A stretch of 64,000 nucleotides of DNA from CAYVTZ01 sp964454685 (lineage in GTDB: Bacteria; Bacillota; Clostridia; Christensenellales; Christensenellaceae). The stretch spans positions 1-64,000 of the forward strand of contig CAYVTZ010000010.1 of assembly GCA_964454685.1 (NCBI GenBank), read 5' to 3'. The position numbers were made by a program, and so were the translations under genes. The stretch's first letter is position 1; each line of letters starts with the position of its first letter. The notes beneath the pieces were generated by a model that did not search any database, was not told the origin of the DNA, and saw only the letters and a program-made list of their open reading frames with translations. This document shows positions 50,299 to 59,556 of the stretch, one piece after another.

Positions 50299-51408
50299 AT
50301 GGATTTTTTTCAGGTCGCAGGCACGAACGCCAAAGGTTCTACGGCAACGTATCTTGCGCACATCCTGATGTACGAAAAAAGCACAGGACTCTTTACCTCG
50401 CCGCATTTAAACAGTGCGTGCGAACGGTTTTGGATGGACGGTCTGCACATGACGCAGGCGGAATACGCATTTTACGCACACCGCTTTTCAGAGGAAAAGC
50501 GTAGCTTTGCGCGTTGGACCAAGATGGCGCTGGCATGGTTTGAAGATTGTCAGGCAAAGGCAGCCGTGATGGAAACAGGGCTGGGCGGGCGGCTGGACCC
50601 CACCAATGTGGTTCCGTCCCGCTGGCAGATCATCACCCCGATCGGCATGGATCACACACAGCTTCTGGGCGACAGCATCGGGCAAATCGCCGCAGAAAAG
50701 GCAGGCATCATCAAGCTGGGCAGCACAGTGGTTTCCCACCCCCAGCATCCCGAAGCGCTGGAAGTCATCCAGCGGGCAAGCCTGCAAAAAAATGCAAAGC
50801 TGTGCGTACTGGATCCTGCGCAGATCTCACTGGATTTTGCCGATGAAGAAGGGCAAACCTTTGATCTTGATTACGCCGGACGAGTATACAAAAACTTGAA
50901 AATCCGATCCAATGCGCCTGTGCAGGTGCAAAATGCGTGCGTAGCAGCCATTACCGCAATCGAATACGGCGCTCGCGCGGAGAGCATTCGTTTTGGGCTG
51001 GCGGCAGCGCGCTTTCCGGCACGCTTCCAAAAAATCGGCAATGTTATCATCGACGGCGCGCACAACACCGCAGCAATACAAACGCTGAAAAACAGTCTGG
51101 AAGCGGTATATCCCAACAAAAAAATCGTCTGCTTGACGGCAATGATGTCAGATAAAGATTGCCTCGGCATGGCACAGATCATCCAGTCCTTTGCGCAGCA
51201 CGTAGTGTGCACCTGCGTCGATCAAAACCGAGGGCTGGATGCGGAAAAACTGGCAGGGCTATTTCATAACGCCGTCTGCGTGGAAGACCCCGTGGCGGCA
51301 ATCCGTCTTGCAAGTCAAAATACACCGCCCGACTGCCTGCTGGTGGTCTGCGGATCATTTTATCTTGCAGCGGAAGCATTGTCCGTGCTAGGGGAATCAT
51401 TCGTATAA
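50299..51408 (+). CDS. folC: Folylpolyglutamate synthase/dihydrofolate synthase with short N-terminus
   Basis: This 369-residue Mur-ligase family enzyme has a P-loop VAGTNAKGST starting at residue 6, the folate-binding region LFTSPHLNSACERFW, METGLGGRLDPTNV and the C-terminal IIDGAHNTAA. It adds glutamates to folates. Usual FolC proteins have ~40 more residues before the P-loop and a length near 430; here an upstream extension is impossible because the in-frame stop of valS directly precedes the ATG. AAAGGA inside valS serves as ribosome site. Confidence 0.9.
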   Translation: MDFFQVAGTNAKGSTATYLAHILMYEKSTGLFTSPHLNSACERFWMDGLHMTQAEYAFYAHRFSEEKRSFARWTKMALAWFEDCQAKAAVMETGLGGRLDPTNVVPSRWQIITPIGMDHTQLLGDSIGQIAAEKAGIIKLGSTVVSHPQHPEALEVIQRASLQKNAKLCVLDPAQISLDFADEEGQTFDLDYAGRVYKNLKIRSNAPVQVQNACVAAITAIEYGARAESIRFGLAAARFPARFQKIGNVIIDGAHNTAAIQTLKNSLEAVYPNKKIVCLTAMMSDKDCLGMAQIIQSFAQHVVCTCVDQNRGLDAEKLAGLFHNAVCVEDPVAAIRLASQNTPPDCLLVVCGSFYLAAEALSVLGESFV

Positions 51409-51462
51409 GATTGGTGATATTAGATGCAACGCTGCGACTGCGACTCCGGCCGGAATCAACGG

Positions 51463-51987
51463 CTATACCAGCCGCGAAAGCACCTCTTGGTATAGCTCCA
51501 CCGCGTGGTCACGCCACTTTTCCGTCATAATTTGCGCATCGCGCTTGGAGTACATCAGTAAATTGATCTCGAACACCGTGCGGTCATGCTCTAAAACCTT
51601 GAGCGTCACGCGATACTCGGAATCAGATAACTTAATGAATTCCCCAACGTATTGCGATTCTTTTTCCAGCTCGCTCTTGTTGGCGGTGATGTAGGTCTGA
51701 ATCGCCTCGCGAAAAGAATGTCGCAGATCGTTCTGCAGCACATACACCAGTTTCGAGCCGGCCTCTGTGATGCAGTATGTGGTACCCTGCGGTGTCGTGG
51801 TCTCGGTGATGTGGTTATTTTGGGAAAGCTCAAACAGGCATTCCTGCATATCAAAAAACTGCATGAAGCCAAGCTCATCCATAATGCGGATCAGCTGCAA
51901 TTCATTTAGACGCATTTGTGCGCTGTCCAGCAAATACAGCAAAAGCAGCTTGTTGTGCGCCATAGTTTGTTTGGGTTTGATTTGCAT
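51463..51987 (-). CDS. DUF4364 winged-helix protein
   Basis: This 174-residue protein belongs to DUF4364, a family common in Clostridia. An N-terminal winged helix (LLLLYLLDSAQMRLNELQLIRI) is followed by a beta-rich region. AGGGGTGAACCG precedes the ATG at 51987. The family is thought to regulate transcription, but no target is known. It is convergent with folC. Confidence 0.82.
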   Translation of the reverse strand: MQIKPKQTMAHNKLLLLYLLDSAQMRLNELQLIRIMDELGFMQFFDMQECLFELSQNNHITETTTPQGTTYCITEAGSKLVYVLQNDLRHSFREAIQTYITANKSELEKESQYVGEFIKLSDSEYRVTLKVLEHDRTVFEINLLMYSKRDAQIMTEKWRDHAVELYQEVLSRLV

Positions 51988-52081
51988 TCGGTTCACCCCT
52001 TGCTTTGCTCTATAAAAATAGTATACCATACTCCGGCAGGAAAAAAAATCCGTGATTTGCAATTTATTTGCAGCAAAAGGC

Positions 52082-52110
52082 TTGAAATCCTCAACCAAAA
52101 ACGGTATAAT
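52082..52110 (+). promoter_or_regulatory. Promoter of tRNA-Val
   Basis: TTGAAA (52082-52087) and TATAAT (52105-52110) are 17 bases apart and end 17 bases before the tRNA. Confidence 0.85.
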
Positions 52111-52127
52111 TTATACTCGTAATGTAT

Positions 52128-52204
52128 GGGACTGTAGCCCAGCTGGTTAGAGCGCTACGTTGACATCGTAGAGGTCGTTGGTTCGAGCCCAATCAGTCCC
52201 ACCA
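52128..52204 (+). tRNA. tRNA-Val (anticodon GAC)
   Basis: The acceptor stem GGGACTG (52128-52134) pairs with CAGTCCC (52194-52200) and an encoded ACCA follows. The D arm contains AGCTGGTTAGAGC. The anticodon arm CTACG-TTGACAT-CGTAG carries anticodon GAC. The T arm has GGTTCGAGCC. All parts are standard. Confidence 0.96.
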
Positions 52205-52470
52205 GCGGGTGCGACCCGCCGCAAATGTTGCGCTTCTGTGTTTGCAGGAGCGCATTTTTTATGCCGCATTTTAGGAACTCTTTGCCAATCCACCGCCGTT
52301 GTGACGCTGGATCACGTTTCACAATTTACAAGGTTGCGATATTTTATTGTCCAAAATCCTTTTTGCGGCATAATAATCAGTAAGATGTAACCTCTCGCAC
52401 CATTTCAAGGTCTAATCATTGAAGGCGCCTACAAGATAAGGTCTCTAGGACCTCGAAGGGAGAAATATCA

Positions 52471-52998
52471 ATGGATATGGATCAACTGGAACGGTTGTTT
52501 TTACAATCCTACCAAAAAGCATATCGCGCAGCAAAATGCATTTTGTTTGACAGCGCTACAGCGGAGGACGCAGTTTCAGAAGCGCTGATCCGCATGTTTC
52601 GCGCGCTGGAGCGCGGCAAACCAATCGAGAATGCAGAAGCATATTTTATGCGCATCACCGTAAATGAAGCAAAGCGCATCTGTAAACAGCACAAGGAGCT
52701 CCCCTGCGACAACGTGTTGGATTATCTCGAAACAGGCTGCATAACGGAAGAGCCAAATGCGGAGGACGCTGCGTACAATCTGCTCATGGCAGTCAACCGC
52801 TTGGGAAGCAATCTGGCTTTGCCCATCAAACTGCATTATTACGGCGGTTTTTCCGAAAAGGAAGTGGCACAGCTGTTGCACGTCTCCTATGGGGCTGTAA
52901 AAACACGTATCTCACGCGCAAAAGCAAAATTGAAAATTGCACTGCGCGTACAGGATGAAGAAATAAGAGGTGCATATCATGAAAACTGTAATGGATAA
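52471..52998 (+). CDS. ECF-type RNA polymerase sigma factor
   Basis: This 175-residue protein has region 2 (SATAEDAVSEALIRMFRALE, then YFMRITVNEAKR) and region 4 (LPIKLHYYGGFSEKEVAQLLHVSYGAVKTRISRAKAKL) of extracytoplasmic-function sigma factors. GAAGGGAG precedes the ATG. The last 20 bases overlap the membrane anti-sigma candidate, the usual arrangement for a sequestered sigma factor. The preceding 266 bases hold a small AGGTC/GACCT hairpin and no other gene. Confidence 0.92.
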   Translation: MDMDQLERLFLQSYQKAYRAAKCILFDSATAEDAVSEALIRMFRALERGKPIENAEAYFMRITVNEAKRICKQHKELPCDNVLDYLETGCITEEPNAEDAAYNLLMAVNRLGSNLALPIKLHYYGGFSEKEVAQLLHVSYGAVKTRISRAKAKLKIALRVQDEEIRGAYHENCNG

Positions 52999-54235
52999 AA
53001 TGCTGGAACATGCATATAAAAAAGAATATTTCCAAACCGCATCCCCTCAAAGAATTTGGGACAAAGCACGCTATGCAACCCTGACAAAGAAAAAGCGGAA
53101 TTTTGTTCCCGTCCTCGCCTGCGTCGCGGGTGTGGCGCTAATGCTTGTTGCAGTGCCGCCTGTGCGTGCGGCGGTGCAAGATTTTTTCACAAGCGTGGGG
53201 CAATATATGTCCACGCCGCAAGAACAGCGACCAAAAGTGGAAGATGTACCCATTCAAACTCCAAAAAATCAGGAAATGCAGGTTGTAGAAACGGACGCGC
53301 CACCACAGGAAGTACCCGCAGCGATTGGACTTCCCGAAAATTGGGCGGATCAAATCAAAATCGAAATCAAAGAAGCCCTGTATGACGGCGAAAAAGTCTA
53401 TCTAACCTATACGATAGACGGCTCCGCACTTGGGCTGAACGCATTCAAGGATTTAGGCGGAAATATGCCCTACGGCGAAAATGCCTACAAACCTGTTTTT
53501 GTAGGCTCCAATGTCGCGTTAGGCAACGAGCCGCTTGAAAACAGCGCCGTCGGTTACGAATGGTCGGTGGAAAACAACGGCGGTTTCATCACAGCAACCA
53601 GTGAATATACAGGCGAAATGCTCTCCGGGTTGAGCGACGATCAGCAAATGACACTTTATCTGCAAATTCCGCAGGGCGTGGCCAGCCCGGAGCTTGCAAC
53701 AGAAGCGGGACATCCCTATCCCTTCAACTACAATAAGCAATTCGCCGTGTCCTTTACCATCAACGCGCAGAATAAGATGAAGGTTTTTGGGGAACAGGTA
53801 TATGAAATCAACGGCTTCCCTGTGACCTTCCGCAAGGTCATATTCAAGCCCACCGAGATCGCCATTGATGTGTTTGCCCCCTCCAGCCCCGAATGGCAGG
53901 AGCTGCACAGGAAATCAAATGACATCTTTGAAAAGTATAAGGACGACCCCGCAATGATGGAATCAGAATCCGCCCGCCTTCTCGAAGAATACGCCCAAAG
54001 CAATGTCGATGAATTCGCCTTTGAGATTGATTTCCATGTGTTCGCGGATGGGCAGGAAATCACCACACCCGGCGCGGCGGGCTTCATGGAATTTATGACG
54101 CAAGATTTCACCGGTTATACGGGCAGATTCTCCATCCCCTTTCCACAATCGGGCATCCGGCAGCTTACCTTAGTTCCCTACAACACCACGACCGGCGAAG
54201 AATATACCGCAGATAAAATTGTCATCGACTGCTAA
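52979..54235 (+). CDS. Membrane-anchored anti-sigma factor candidate (DUF4179-like)
   Basis: This 418-residue protein has a short cytoplasmic N-terminus (MLEHAYKKEYFQTASPQRIWDKA), one membrane helix (about residues 40-60, VLACVAGVALMLVAVPPV) and a large extracellular region rich in beta strands. In such pairs the N-terminus binds the sigma factor and the outer domain senses envelope stress. The ATG at 52979 follows AGAGGTG and lies inside the sigma gene. Confidence 0.83.
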   Translation: MKTVMDKMLEHAYKKEYFQTASPQRIWDKARYATLTKKKRNFVPVLACVAGVALMLVAVPPVRAAVQDFFTSVGQYMSTPQEQRPKVEDVPIQTPKNQEMQVVETDAPPQEVPAAIGLPENWADQIKIEIKEALYDGEKVYLTYTIDGSALGLNAFKDLGGNMPYGENAYKPVFVGSNVALGNEPLENSAVGYEWSVENNGGFITATSEYTGEMLSGLSDDQQMTLYLQIPQGVASPELATEAGHPYPFNYNKQFAVSFTINAQNKMKVFGEQVYEINGFPVTFRKVIFKPTEIAIDVFAPSSPEWQELHRKSNDIFEKYKDDPAMMESESARLLEEYAQSNVDEFAFEIDFHVFADGQEITTPGAAGFMEFMTQDFTGYTGRFSIPFPQSGIRQLTLVPYNTTTGEEYTADKIVIDC

Positions 54236-54269
54236 CGCAATATCCTAATCACACGCGCACCGCTACAAC

Positions 54270-54304
54270 AAAAGGCTACAAGCATCATGTGTTTGTAGCC
54301 TTTT
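54270..54304. terminator. Bidirectional terminator between anti-sigma and FGGY kinase genes
   Basis: AAAAGGCTACAA (54270-54281) pairs with TTGTAGCCTTTT (54293-54304), with T runs on both strands, between convergent genes. Confidence 0.88.
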
Positions 54305-54361
54305 CCGATGAAGTATCCCACAAAATTCTTATGCAAAAGCACTAAGCTTGTCCTGTATTGC

Positions 54362-55846
54362 TTATCGATACACCTCTTTTACCGCTTCATACAAACGCAA
54401 GTAACGTTGGAAGTTGTCTTGATAGCGCACGCTCATCGCTTGCTGTGGTGTATACACGTGCTCTATTTTAGTAAAACGATCTTGTGCTTCTTCTAAATTG
54501 GCAAACAAACCCAAGTTCACATAGCATAAAATCGCACTCGCTAATGTGCCCGCCTCTTTGTTCTTTGTGGTGCAAATCTCGCGCTCAAAAATGTCCGCTC
54601 GAATCTGCATCCATGCAGCCGAAGTCGCGCCCCCTCCAACCGCAATCATCCGGTGGATCGGAATGCCCACATCGGTCAAGCAATTCATTGCGCGCTTAAT
54701 TTCATAGGTTTCATTCTCCAAAAACGCCCGAAAGAGTTCTCCGCGCGTTGTGTGGAGTCTTAGCCCCGCTAAAACCGCAGGGGTAACGCCATCCATCCCC
54801 GGCGTACATCCGCCCCCAAAGTATGGAATCATCAGCAGGCCGGTCGGGTCGGGCGGGATCTCCGCATTCAGGCGCATGTACGCATTCGGCAGATGCGCAA
54901 TGTCCTTTGCCAATGTATCCCGAAACCACTTGATGGTGCACCCGCCGGACATGCTGAACGCAGAAGTAACATAAGTTTCCTCTGTTAAGTATGGAATGAG
55001 CGGCAGTCTGTATTCCACCATCTTATCCACATCCAGTTGCGTCGCATCCATAATGGGCGTCAGCGCATCTACTGTGCCCATACCGTTTGCCATGTCGCCT
55101 TTTTTTGCTCCGCTTCCGCACGCCGCCAAAATCTGGTCATGCCCACCCACAATGAGCTTGACGCCTTCTCCCATTCCCAATGTTCGCGCAATACGGCGGC
55201 TCATATCGCCCACCACGCTCCCGCCGGGTACAGGCTCCGGCAAAGCGCTTGTTTGTATCTGGGAGAACGCTACTGCATCCTCCCACCACTTCTTTGTCCT
55301 GACCTGAAACATCTGGCTGCGCGCCGCCAACGAGTAGTCACATTGATGCTCCGCCCCCAGCCGATATGTGATAAAATCAGCGACAAATGAAATGCGCTTC
55401 ACCTTTTCCATTACCTGTGGTCGATGCTTGTGCATCCATCGCATTTTGTACATCGAGAACATCGGGTCGTTAAAACCGCCGGAGTTCATGAATACATCTT
55501 TTTCGGTATGCTGTTCTAAAAACTCTGCACATTCCTCCGTTCCACGCCGGTCCATATAGATCATAGTGTGCGCCAGCACGTTGTCCTGCTCGTCCATGCA
55601 CACAAAGGACTCTCCGAACGATGTAACACAAATGGCGCGCACCTGCTTTCGATTGCAGGACTTTGTGGACTCCGCCAACACCTCCAGCGCCTTTGCAAAA
55701 AGTAATTCTGCATCCAGTTCAAACCAGCCATCCTGTTCACAAATCAGGTTGTATTCCCGATAAGCATGATTCAAAACATTTGCCTGATCATCGAATACTG
55801 TACTTTTGATGCCCGAAGTCCCCACATCCAACCCAATCACATACAT
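54362..55846 (-). CDS. FGGY-family carbohydrate kinase (xylulose/gluconate kinase type)
   Basis: This 494-residue sugar kinase has the N-terminal phosphate loop GLDVGTSGIKSTVFD, the catalytic Asp in VGGHDQILAACG and the ATP-binding AVGGGATSAAWMQI near the C-terminus. The substrate is probably a ketose made by the adjacent dehydrogenase. I start at the ATG at 55846, since the GTG at 55855 is only three bases from GGAAA. It is the distal gene of the second importer operon. Confidence 0.9.
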   Translation of the reverse strand: MYVIGLDVGTSGIKSTVFDDQANVLNHAYREYNLICEQDGWFELDAELLFAKALEVLAESTKSCNRKQVRAICVTSFGESFVCMDEQDNVLAHTMIYMDRRGTEECAEFLEQHTEKDVFMNSGGFNDPMFSMYKMRWMHKHRPQVMEKVKRISFVADFITYRLGAEHQCDYSLAARSQMFQVRTKKWWEDAVAFSQIQTSALPEPVPGGSVVGDMSRRIARTLGMGEGVKLIVGGHDQILAACGSGAKKGDMANGMGTVDALTPIMDATQLDVDKMVEYRLPLIPYLTEETYVTSAFSMSGGCTIKWFRDTLAKDIAHLPNAYMRLNAEIPPDPTGLLMIPYFGGGCTPGMDGVTPAVLAGLRLHTTRGELFRAFLENETYEIKRAMNCLTDVGIPIHRMIAVGGGATSAAWMQIRADIFEREICTTKNKEAGTLASAILCYVNLGLFANLEEAQDRFTKIEHVYTPQQAMSVRYQDNFQRYLRLYEAVKEVYR

Positions 55847-55885
55847 CTGCGCCACTTTCCTTTGCTAAAACATTATTTCCCCGCC

Positions 55886-56950
55886 CTACGGAACCAATAC
55901 CACCTTGATCGCATCCGGGTCTTTCTCCGCTACCTCAAACGCCTTTTCCCATTCATCCAGCTTGAATACATGCGTCACAACGCCGTCCGTTTGAATCGAT
56001 CCATCCGCAATCCCTTTGATCACCGGCGCATAGCAGTTCCCGCTCAAATGCGCACCCAAAATATCCATCGCTTTTGTATCCCCAATAATATTCCAATCAA
56101 CCGTGATGTCAGCCGGAAATACGCCAAATTGCACATAGCGTCCCATATTGCATACCATATCCAGCCCCTGCTTTACGCTGATCACGCTGCCCACTGCCTC
56201 TATGTATACATCGCATCCATATCCGCCTGTCAATTTGCGGACTTCTTCCACAACATTCACCTGCGTCGGATCCATCACCAAATCCGCACCGAAGTCCAGC
56301 GCTTTTTGGCGGCGACTCTCTTTCAGGTCTAATCCAATCAGCAGCTTTGGAGACGCCTTGCGGATCGTATTGATCATTCCAAGTCCAATCGCTCCCAAAC
56401 CGCTTACCACCACCACATCCGTATGCTTGGTGTTTGCGCGTTCCGCGGCGTTCATGGCGCAAGCGTATGGCTCAATGATCGCGCCTTGCTCCACGGTAAA
56501 ATCATCTGGCAAATGATGGATCAAGCTGCCTTTTTGGAATTTCATGTACTGCGCAAAACCGCCCTGTGCATCCTCTTTAAATCCATAAATGTGGTGCGGC
56601 TGGCACATCCACGGCGCACCCTGCTTGCAATATCTGCATTCGCCGCACGGTAAAATCTGCTCCGCCGTAATCTTCTGCCCGATCTTGATCTCCGGCAGCC
56701 CCGCGCCAACTTCAACGACCTCTCCATAAAATTCATGCCCGCCGATGCACGGCGCATCGATATAGGATGTTTCACCCGGCTTTCCCCAAACGCGCTCTCC
56801 GCCATGAAATGTTTTTACATCTCCGGCGCAAATGCCGCATCCCAATACTTTGATCAAAACTTCCCCATCCGAGATTTCCGGGACCGGAACCTCTTCAACC
56901 CTCTGGTCATACGGCGCATACACGCGCAACGCTTTCATTGTCTTTGTCAT
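55886..56950 (-). CDS. Zinc-dependent medium-chain dehydrogenase (polyol dehydrogenase type)
   Basis: This 354-residue MDR enzyme has the catalytic zinc site (GCGICAGDVKTFHG, GHEFYGEVVEVG), the structural zinc cysteines (CGECRYCKQGAPWMC) and the NAD fold (VVSGLGAIGLGMINTI). Threonine, sorbitol and galactitol dehydrogenases belong here. Next to a sugar importer and an FGGY kinase it likely oxidises an imported polyol to a ketose. The ATG at 56950 follows GGAGGAGAAAACA; the ATG at 56965 lies within that ribosome site. Confidence 0.9.
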   Translation of the reverse strand: MTKTMKALRVYAPYDQRVEEVPVPEISDGEVLIKVLGCGICAGDVKTFHGGERVWGKPGETSYIDAPCIGGHEFYGEVVEVGAGLPEIKIGQKITAEQILPCGECRYCKQGAPWMCQPHHIYGFKEDAQGGFAQYMKFQKGSLIHHLPDDFTVEQGAIIEPYACAMNAAERANTKHTDVVVVSGLGAIGLGMINTIRKASPKLLIGLDLKESRRQKALDFGADLVMDPTQVNVVEEVRKLTGGYGCDVYIEAVGSVISVKQGLDMVCNMGRYVQFGVFPADITVDWNIIGDTKAMDILGAHLSGNCYAPVIKGIADGSIQTDGVVTHVFKLDEWEKAFEVAEKDPDAIKVVLVP

Positions 56951-57023
56951 TGTTTTCTCCTCCATTATTTAGTTGTTCATAAGACTTCATCACAATCGAA
57001 TCACTGCGTTGCAATGCTCGACG

Positions 57024-58001
57024 TCATACAGTTTCCGTTTTTTTACTCGTTGCAACTTGCAATAATACCGAAGCAATAATAATGAATCCTTTGATAATGT
57101 CCTGAGGGTAAGACGGTACCGCGAGCAAATTCATTATGTTGCCTATGAGTGCCAAGATCAGCACACCTACAAGCGTTTTTACTGCCGATCCTTGTCCGCC
57201 GGAAAGGCTGGCTCCGCCAATCACGCAGCTTGCAATTGCATCCAGCTCTAAACCTTCTCCCACAATCGGCGATCCCATCGCAGTGCGCGAAGCAGTTAAG
57301 ATCCCTGCAAAACTGGCGCATAATCCTGAAATCAAGTATACGGAAAGCTTATAGTTCTTCACGCGAACGCCCGCTAACGAAACAGCCGTTTCATTACTGC
57401 CACACGCAACCACCAAACGCCCGAAAGAAGAGTATTTCAGCAAAAACCAGAAGAGCAACACCGCACATGCCGCAATAAAGACCAAAACCGGCAACCCGCC
57501 AAACACCACACCCGTCCCCAATGCGTCCAGCGTACCCGCAGGAGTCTTGAGCGGTGTGCCATTTGAAATCAGCAATGCTGTTCCTCTCGCAATCGTCATA
57601 ACAGCAAGCGTCACAATAAACGATGCCATACGAACGTGAGCCACTAAAAATCCGGCAAATGCGCCCAACCCTGCGCCTACCAAAAGCGTGAGCGTAATGG
57701 AAGCAGCCATCCCCAAGTTCAATTTCGAAAGAAAAATCGCAACCAGTACACCGCCGAACGCCATAACCGATCCCACTGAAAGGTCAATGCCTCCCGTCAA
57801 AATCACCATCAGCATGCCCATCGCCACCACAATCAGCGCCGCATATTGCCGACCAATGTTGATGATGTTGTTCAGCGTGAAAAAATCCGGCGAGATACAG
57901 ATACATATGATGACGAGCGCCGCAAACATCACATAGGTACTGTTCGCAACAAGAAATTTTGAAAATTTCGCTTTGGAGTTTATACTCAATTTCTTCTCCA
58001 T
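57024..58001 (-). CDS. CUT2-family sugar ABC transporter permease (second importer)
   Basis: This 325-residue RbsC-like permease has LTGGIDLSVGSVMAFGG and GGASLSGGQGSAVKT and about eight to ten hydrophobic segments. GGGGGTAA precedes the ATG, which starts one base after the stop of the ATPase gene. As a single permease it should form a homodimer. Confidence 0.92.
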   Translation of the reverse strand: MEKKLSINSKAKFSKFLVANSTYVMFAALVIICICISPDFFTLNNIINIGRQYAALIVVAMGMLMVILTGGIDLSVGSVMAFGGVLVAIFLSKLNLGMAASITLTLLVGAGLGAFAGFLVAHVRMASFIVTLAVMTIARGTALLISNGTPLKTPAGTLDALGTGVVFGGLPVLVFIAACAVLLFWFLLKYSSFGRLVVACGSNETAVSLAGVRVKNYKLSVYLISGLCASFAGILTASRTAMGSPIVGEGLELDAIASCVIGGASLSGGQGSAVKTLVGVLILALIGNIMNLLAVPSYPQDIIKGFIIIASVLLQVATSKKTETV

Positions 58002-58002
58002 A

Positions 58003-59499
58003 TCATTTTACCCCCATAGATAGTTGTATCAGGTTTCCTTCTGTCAATTCGTTTTTGTCCAATTCCCCCACAATTCTGCCTTGGCGCATAATCATCACGC
58101 GATCACACATGTTGATAATCTCTTCCATTTCTGAAGAAATCATGATTATGGCAATCCCTGCCTCCGCCAGTTCGTTGATCACGCTATATATCTCCGCTTT
58201 CGCGCCAACGTCAACACCGCGCGTTGGTTCATCTAGAATAATGCATTCACAGTCTGCCGCCATCCATTTTGCAAGCGCAACCTTTTGCTGATTTCCACCG
58301 GATAAGCTGGAAACTTGATCCTCCAGCGATGCGTATTTCGTCGCCAGCTTTTTCAGGATTTCCCTTGCGTAAATACTATCCTTCTTGTGGTGTATGATGC
58401 CCGCTTTGCTCACTTTCCTTAGTGAGGTCATTGTTGTGTTGATTCTAATGGATTGATCCAGCAATACACCTTGGTTTTTTCTATCTTCGGGAACCAATCC
58501 AACGCGCATTTTAACTGCCTGTGCGGCCGATTTCAGTTCCGTTTTTTCGCCATTCAAGAAAATTTGCCCATCTTCCAGCTTTTCTACGCCAAACAATGCC
58601 CTCATTGTTTCCGTCCGTCCGGCTCCCACCAGCCCGGAAAATCCCAACACCTCTCCACGGCGTGCATAAAAGGACACATCCTGCACCAAATGCCCAGCAT
58701 TCAGGTGCTTAACTTCCAACATAACGTCACCAATCTGTGCGTGTCGTTTCGGAAACAAGGTCGATAATTCCCGCCCTACCATAAGGTTGATCAGTGCATG
58801 CTTGTCCGTATCCTGAATGCTCAGTTCTTTTACAAGCGCTCCATCTTTCAGAACGGTAACCCTGTCACAAATCTCAAATATTTCATCCATCCGATGTGAA
58901 ATATATACAATCCCAATTCCTCGGTCTTTCAGTGTTTTCAGCAATCCAAACAGTTTCCTGATCTCACTGAATGTTAGCACTGCGGTCGGCTCATCCAAAA
59001 CCAGTGTTTTCGCATCTTTTGATAAAGACTTGCATATCTCAACAATCTGCTGATACGCCACCGGTAGTGTTCCTACCACGGCATCCGTATCAATGTCCTC
59101 AAACCCCAATTTTGCCAGCAAATCTTTTGCGTCTTTTTTGAGTTGCTTCCAGTTAATCAATAGCTTGCCGTTGGACAGCCGGTCAATAAAAATATTCTCC
59201 GCAACTGTCAGGTCAGGCGCCAACATAAATTCCTGATATATCACAGAAATCCCCATGTCCTTGCTTATTTTCGGGGAAGTGATCCGTTTTACATCCCCAT
59301 TGATTTTTATGCTTCCGCTGTCTGCCTGTAATGCGCCCGACAATACTTTCATCAACGTCGATTTTCCTGCTCCGTTTTCACCAACCAGAGCATGGATTTC
59401 CCCCGGGCGTATTTTAAAAGATACATCGTTCAGCGCATAAACGCCGCCGAATGTCTTTGTAATCCCTTCCATTTCTATGGTGCATTGGTCATTTTTCAT
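58003..59499 (-). CDS. CUT2-family sugar ABC transporter ATP-binding protein (second importer)
   Basis: This 498-residue protein has two ABC domains. Domain 1 carries VGENGAGKSTLMK and LVLDEPTAVL; domain 2 carries the degenerate P-loop GLVGAGRTE, LSGGNQQKVALAKW and IILDEPTRGVD. GGAGG supports the ATG at 59499. It differs clearly from the ATPase at 53-1585, so the two importers are separate systems rather than a recent duplication. Confidence 0.93.
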   Translation of the reverse strand: MKNDQCTIEMEGITKTFGGVYALNDVSFKIRPGEIHALVGENGAGKSTLMKVLSGALQADSGSIKINGDVKRITSPKISKDMGISVIYQEFMLAPDLTVAENIFIDRLSNGKLLINWKQLKKDAKDLLAKLGFEDIDTDAVVGTLPVAYQQIVEICKSLSKDAKTLVLDEPTAVLTFSEIRKLFGLLKTLKDRGIGIVYISHRMDEIFEICDRVTVLKDGALVKELSIQDTDKHALINLMVGRELSTLFPKRHAQIGDVMLEVKHLNAGHLVQDVSFYARRGEVLGFSGLVGAGRTETMRALFGVEKLEDGQIFLNGEKTELKSAAQAVKMRVGLVPEDRKNQGVLLDQSIRINTTMTSLRKVSKAGIIHHKKDSIYAREILKKLATKYASLEDQVSSLSGGNQQKVALAKWMAADCECIILDEPTRGVDVGAKAEIYSVINELAEAGIAIIMISSEMEEIINMCDRVMIMRQGRIVGELDKNELTEGNLIQLSMGVK

Positions 59500-59517
59500 G
59501 GAAATACCTCCATTTTC

Positions 59518-59547
59518 TGTGCCACGCCGGTTTCCCGGCATGACACA
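59518..59547 (-). other. Stem-loop between binding-protein and ATPase genes
   Basis: TGTGCCACGCCGG and CCGGCATGACACA pair over a four-base loop with two mismatches. No T run follows on the minus strand; a transcript-stabilising role for the upstream binding-protein mRNA is likely. Confidence 0.6.
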
Positions 59548-59556
59548 GTTTTTATC

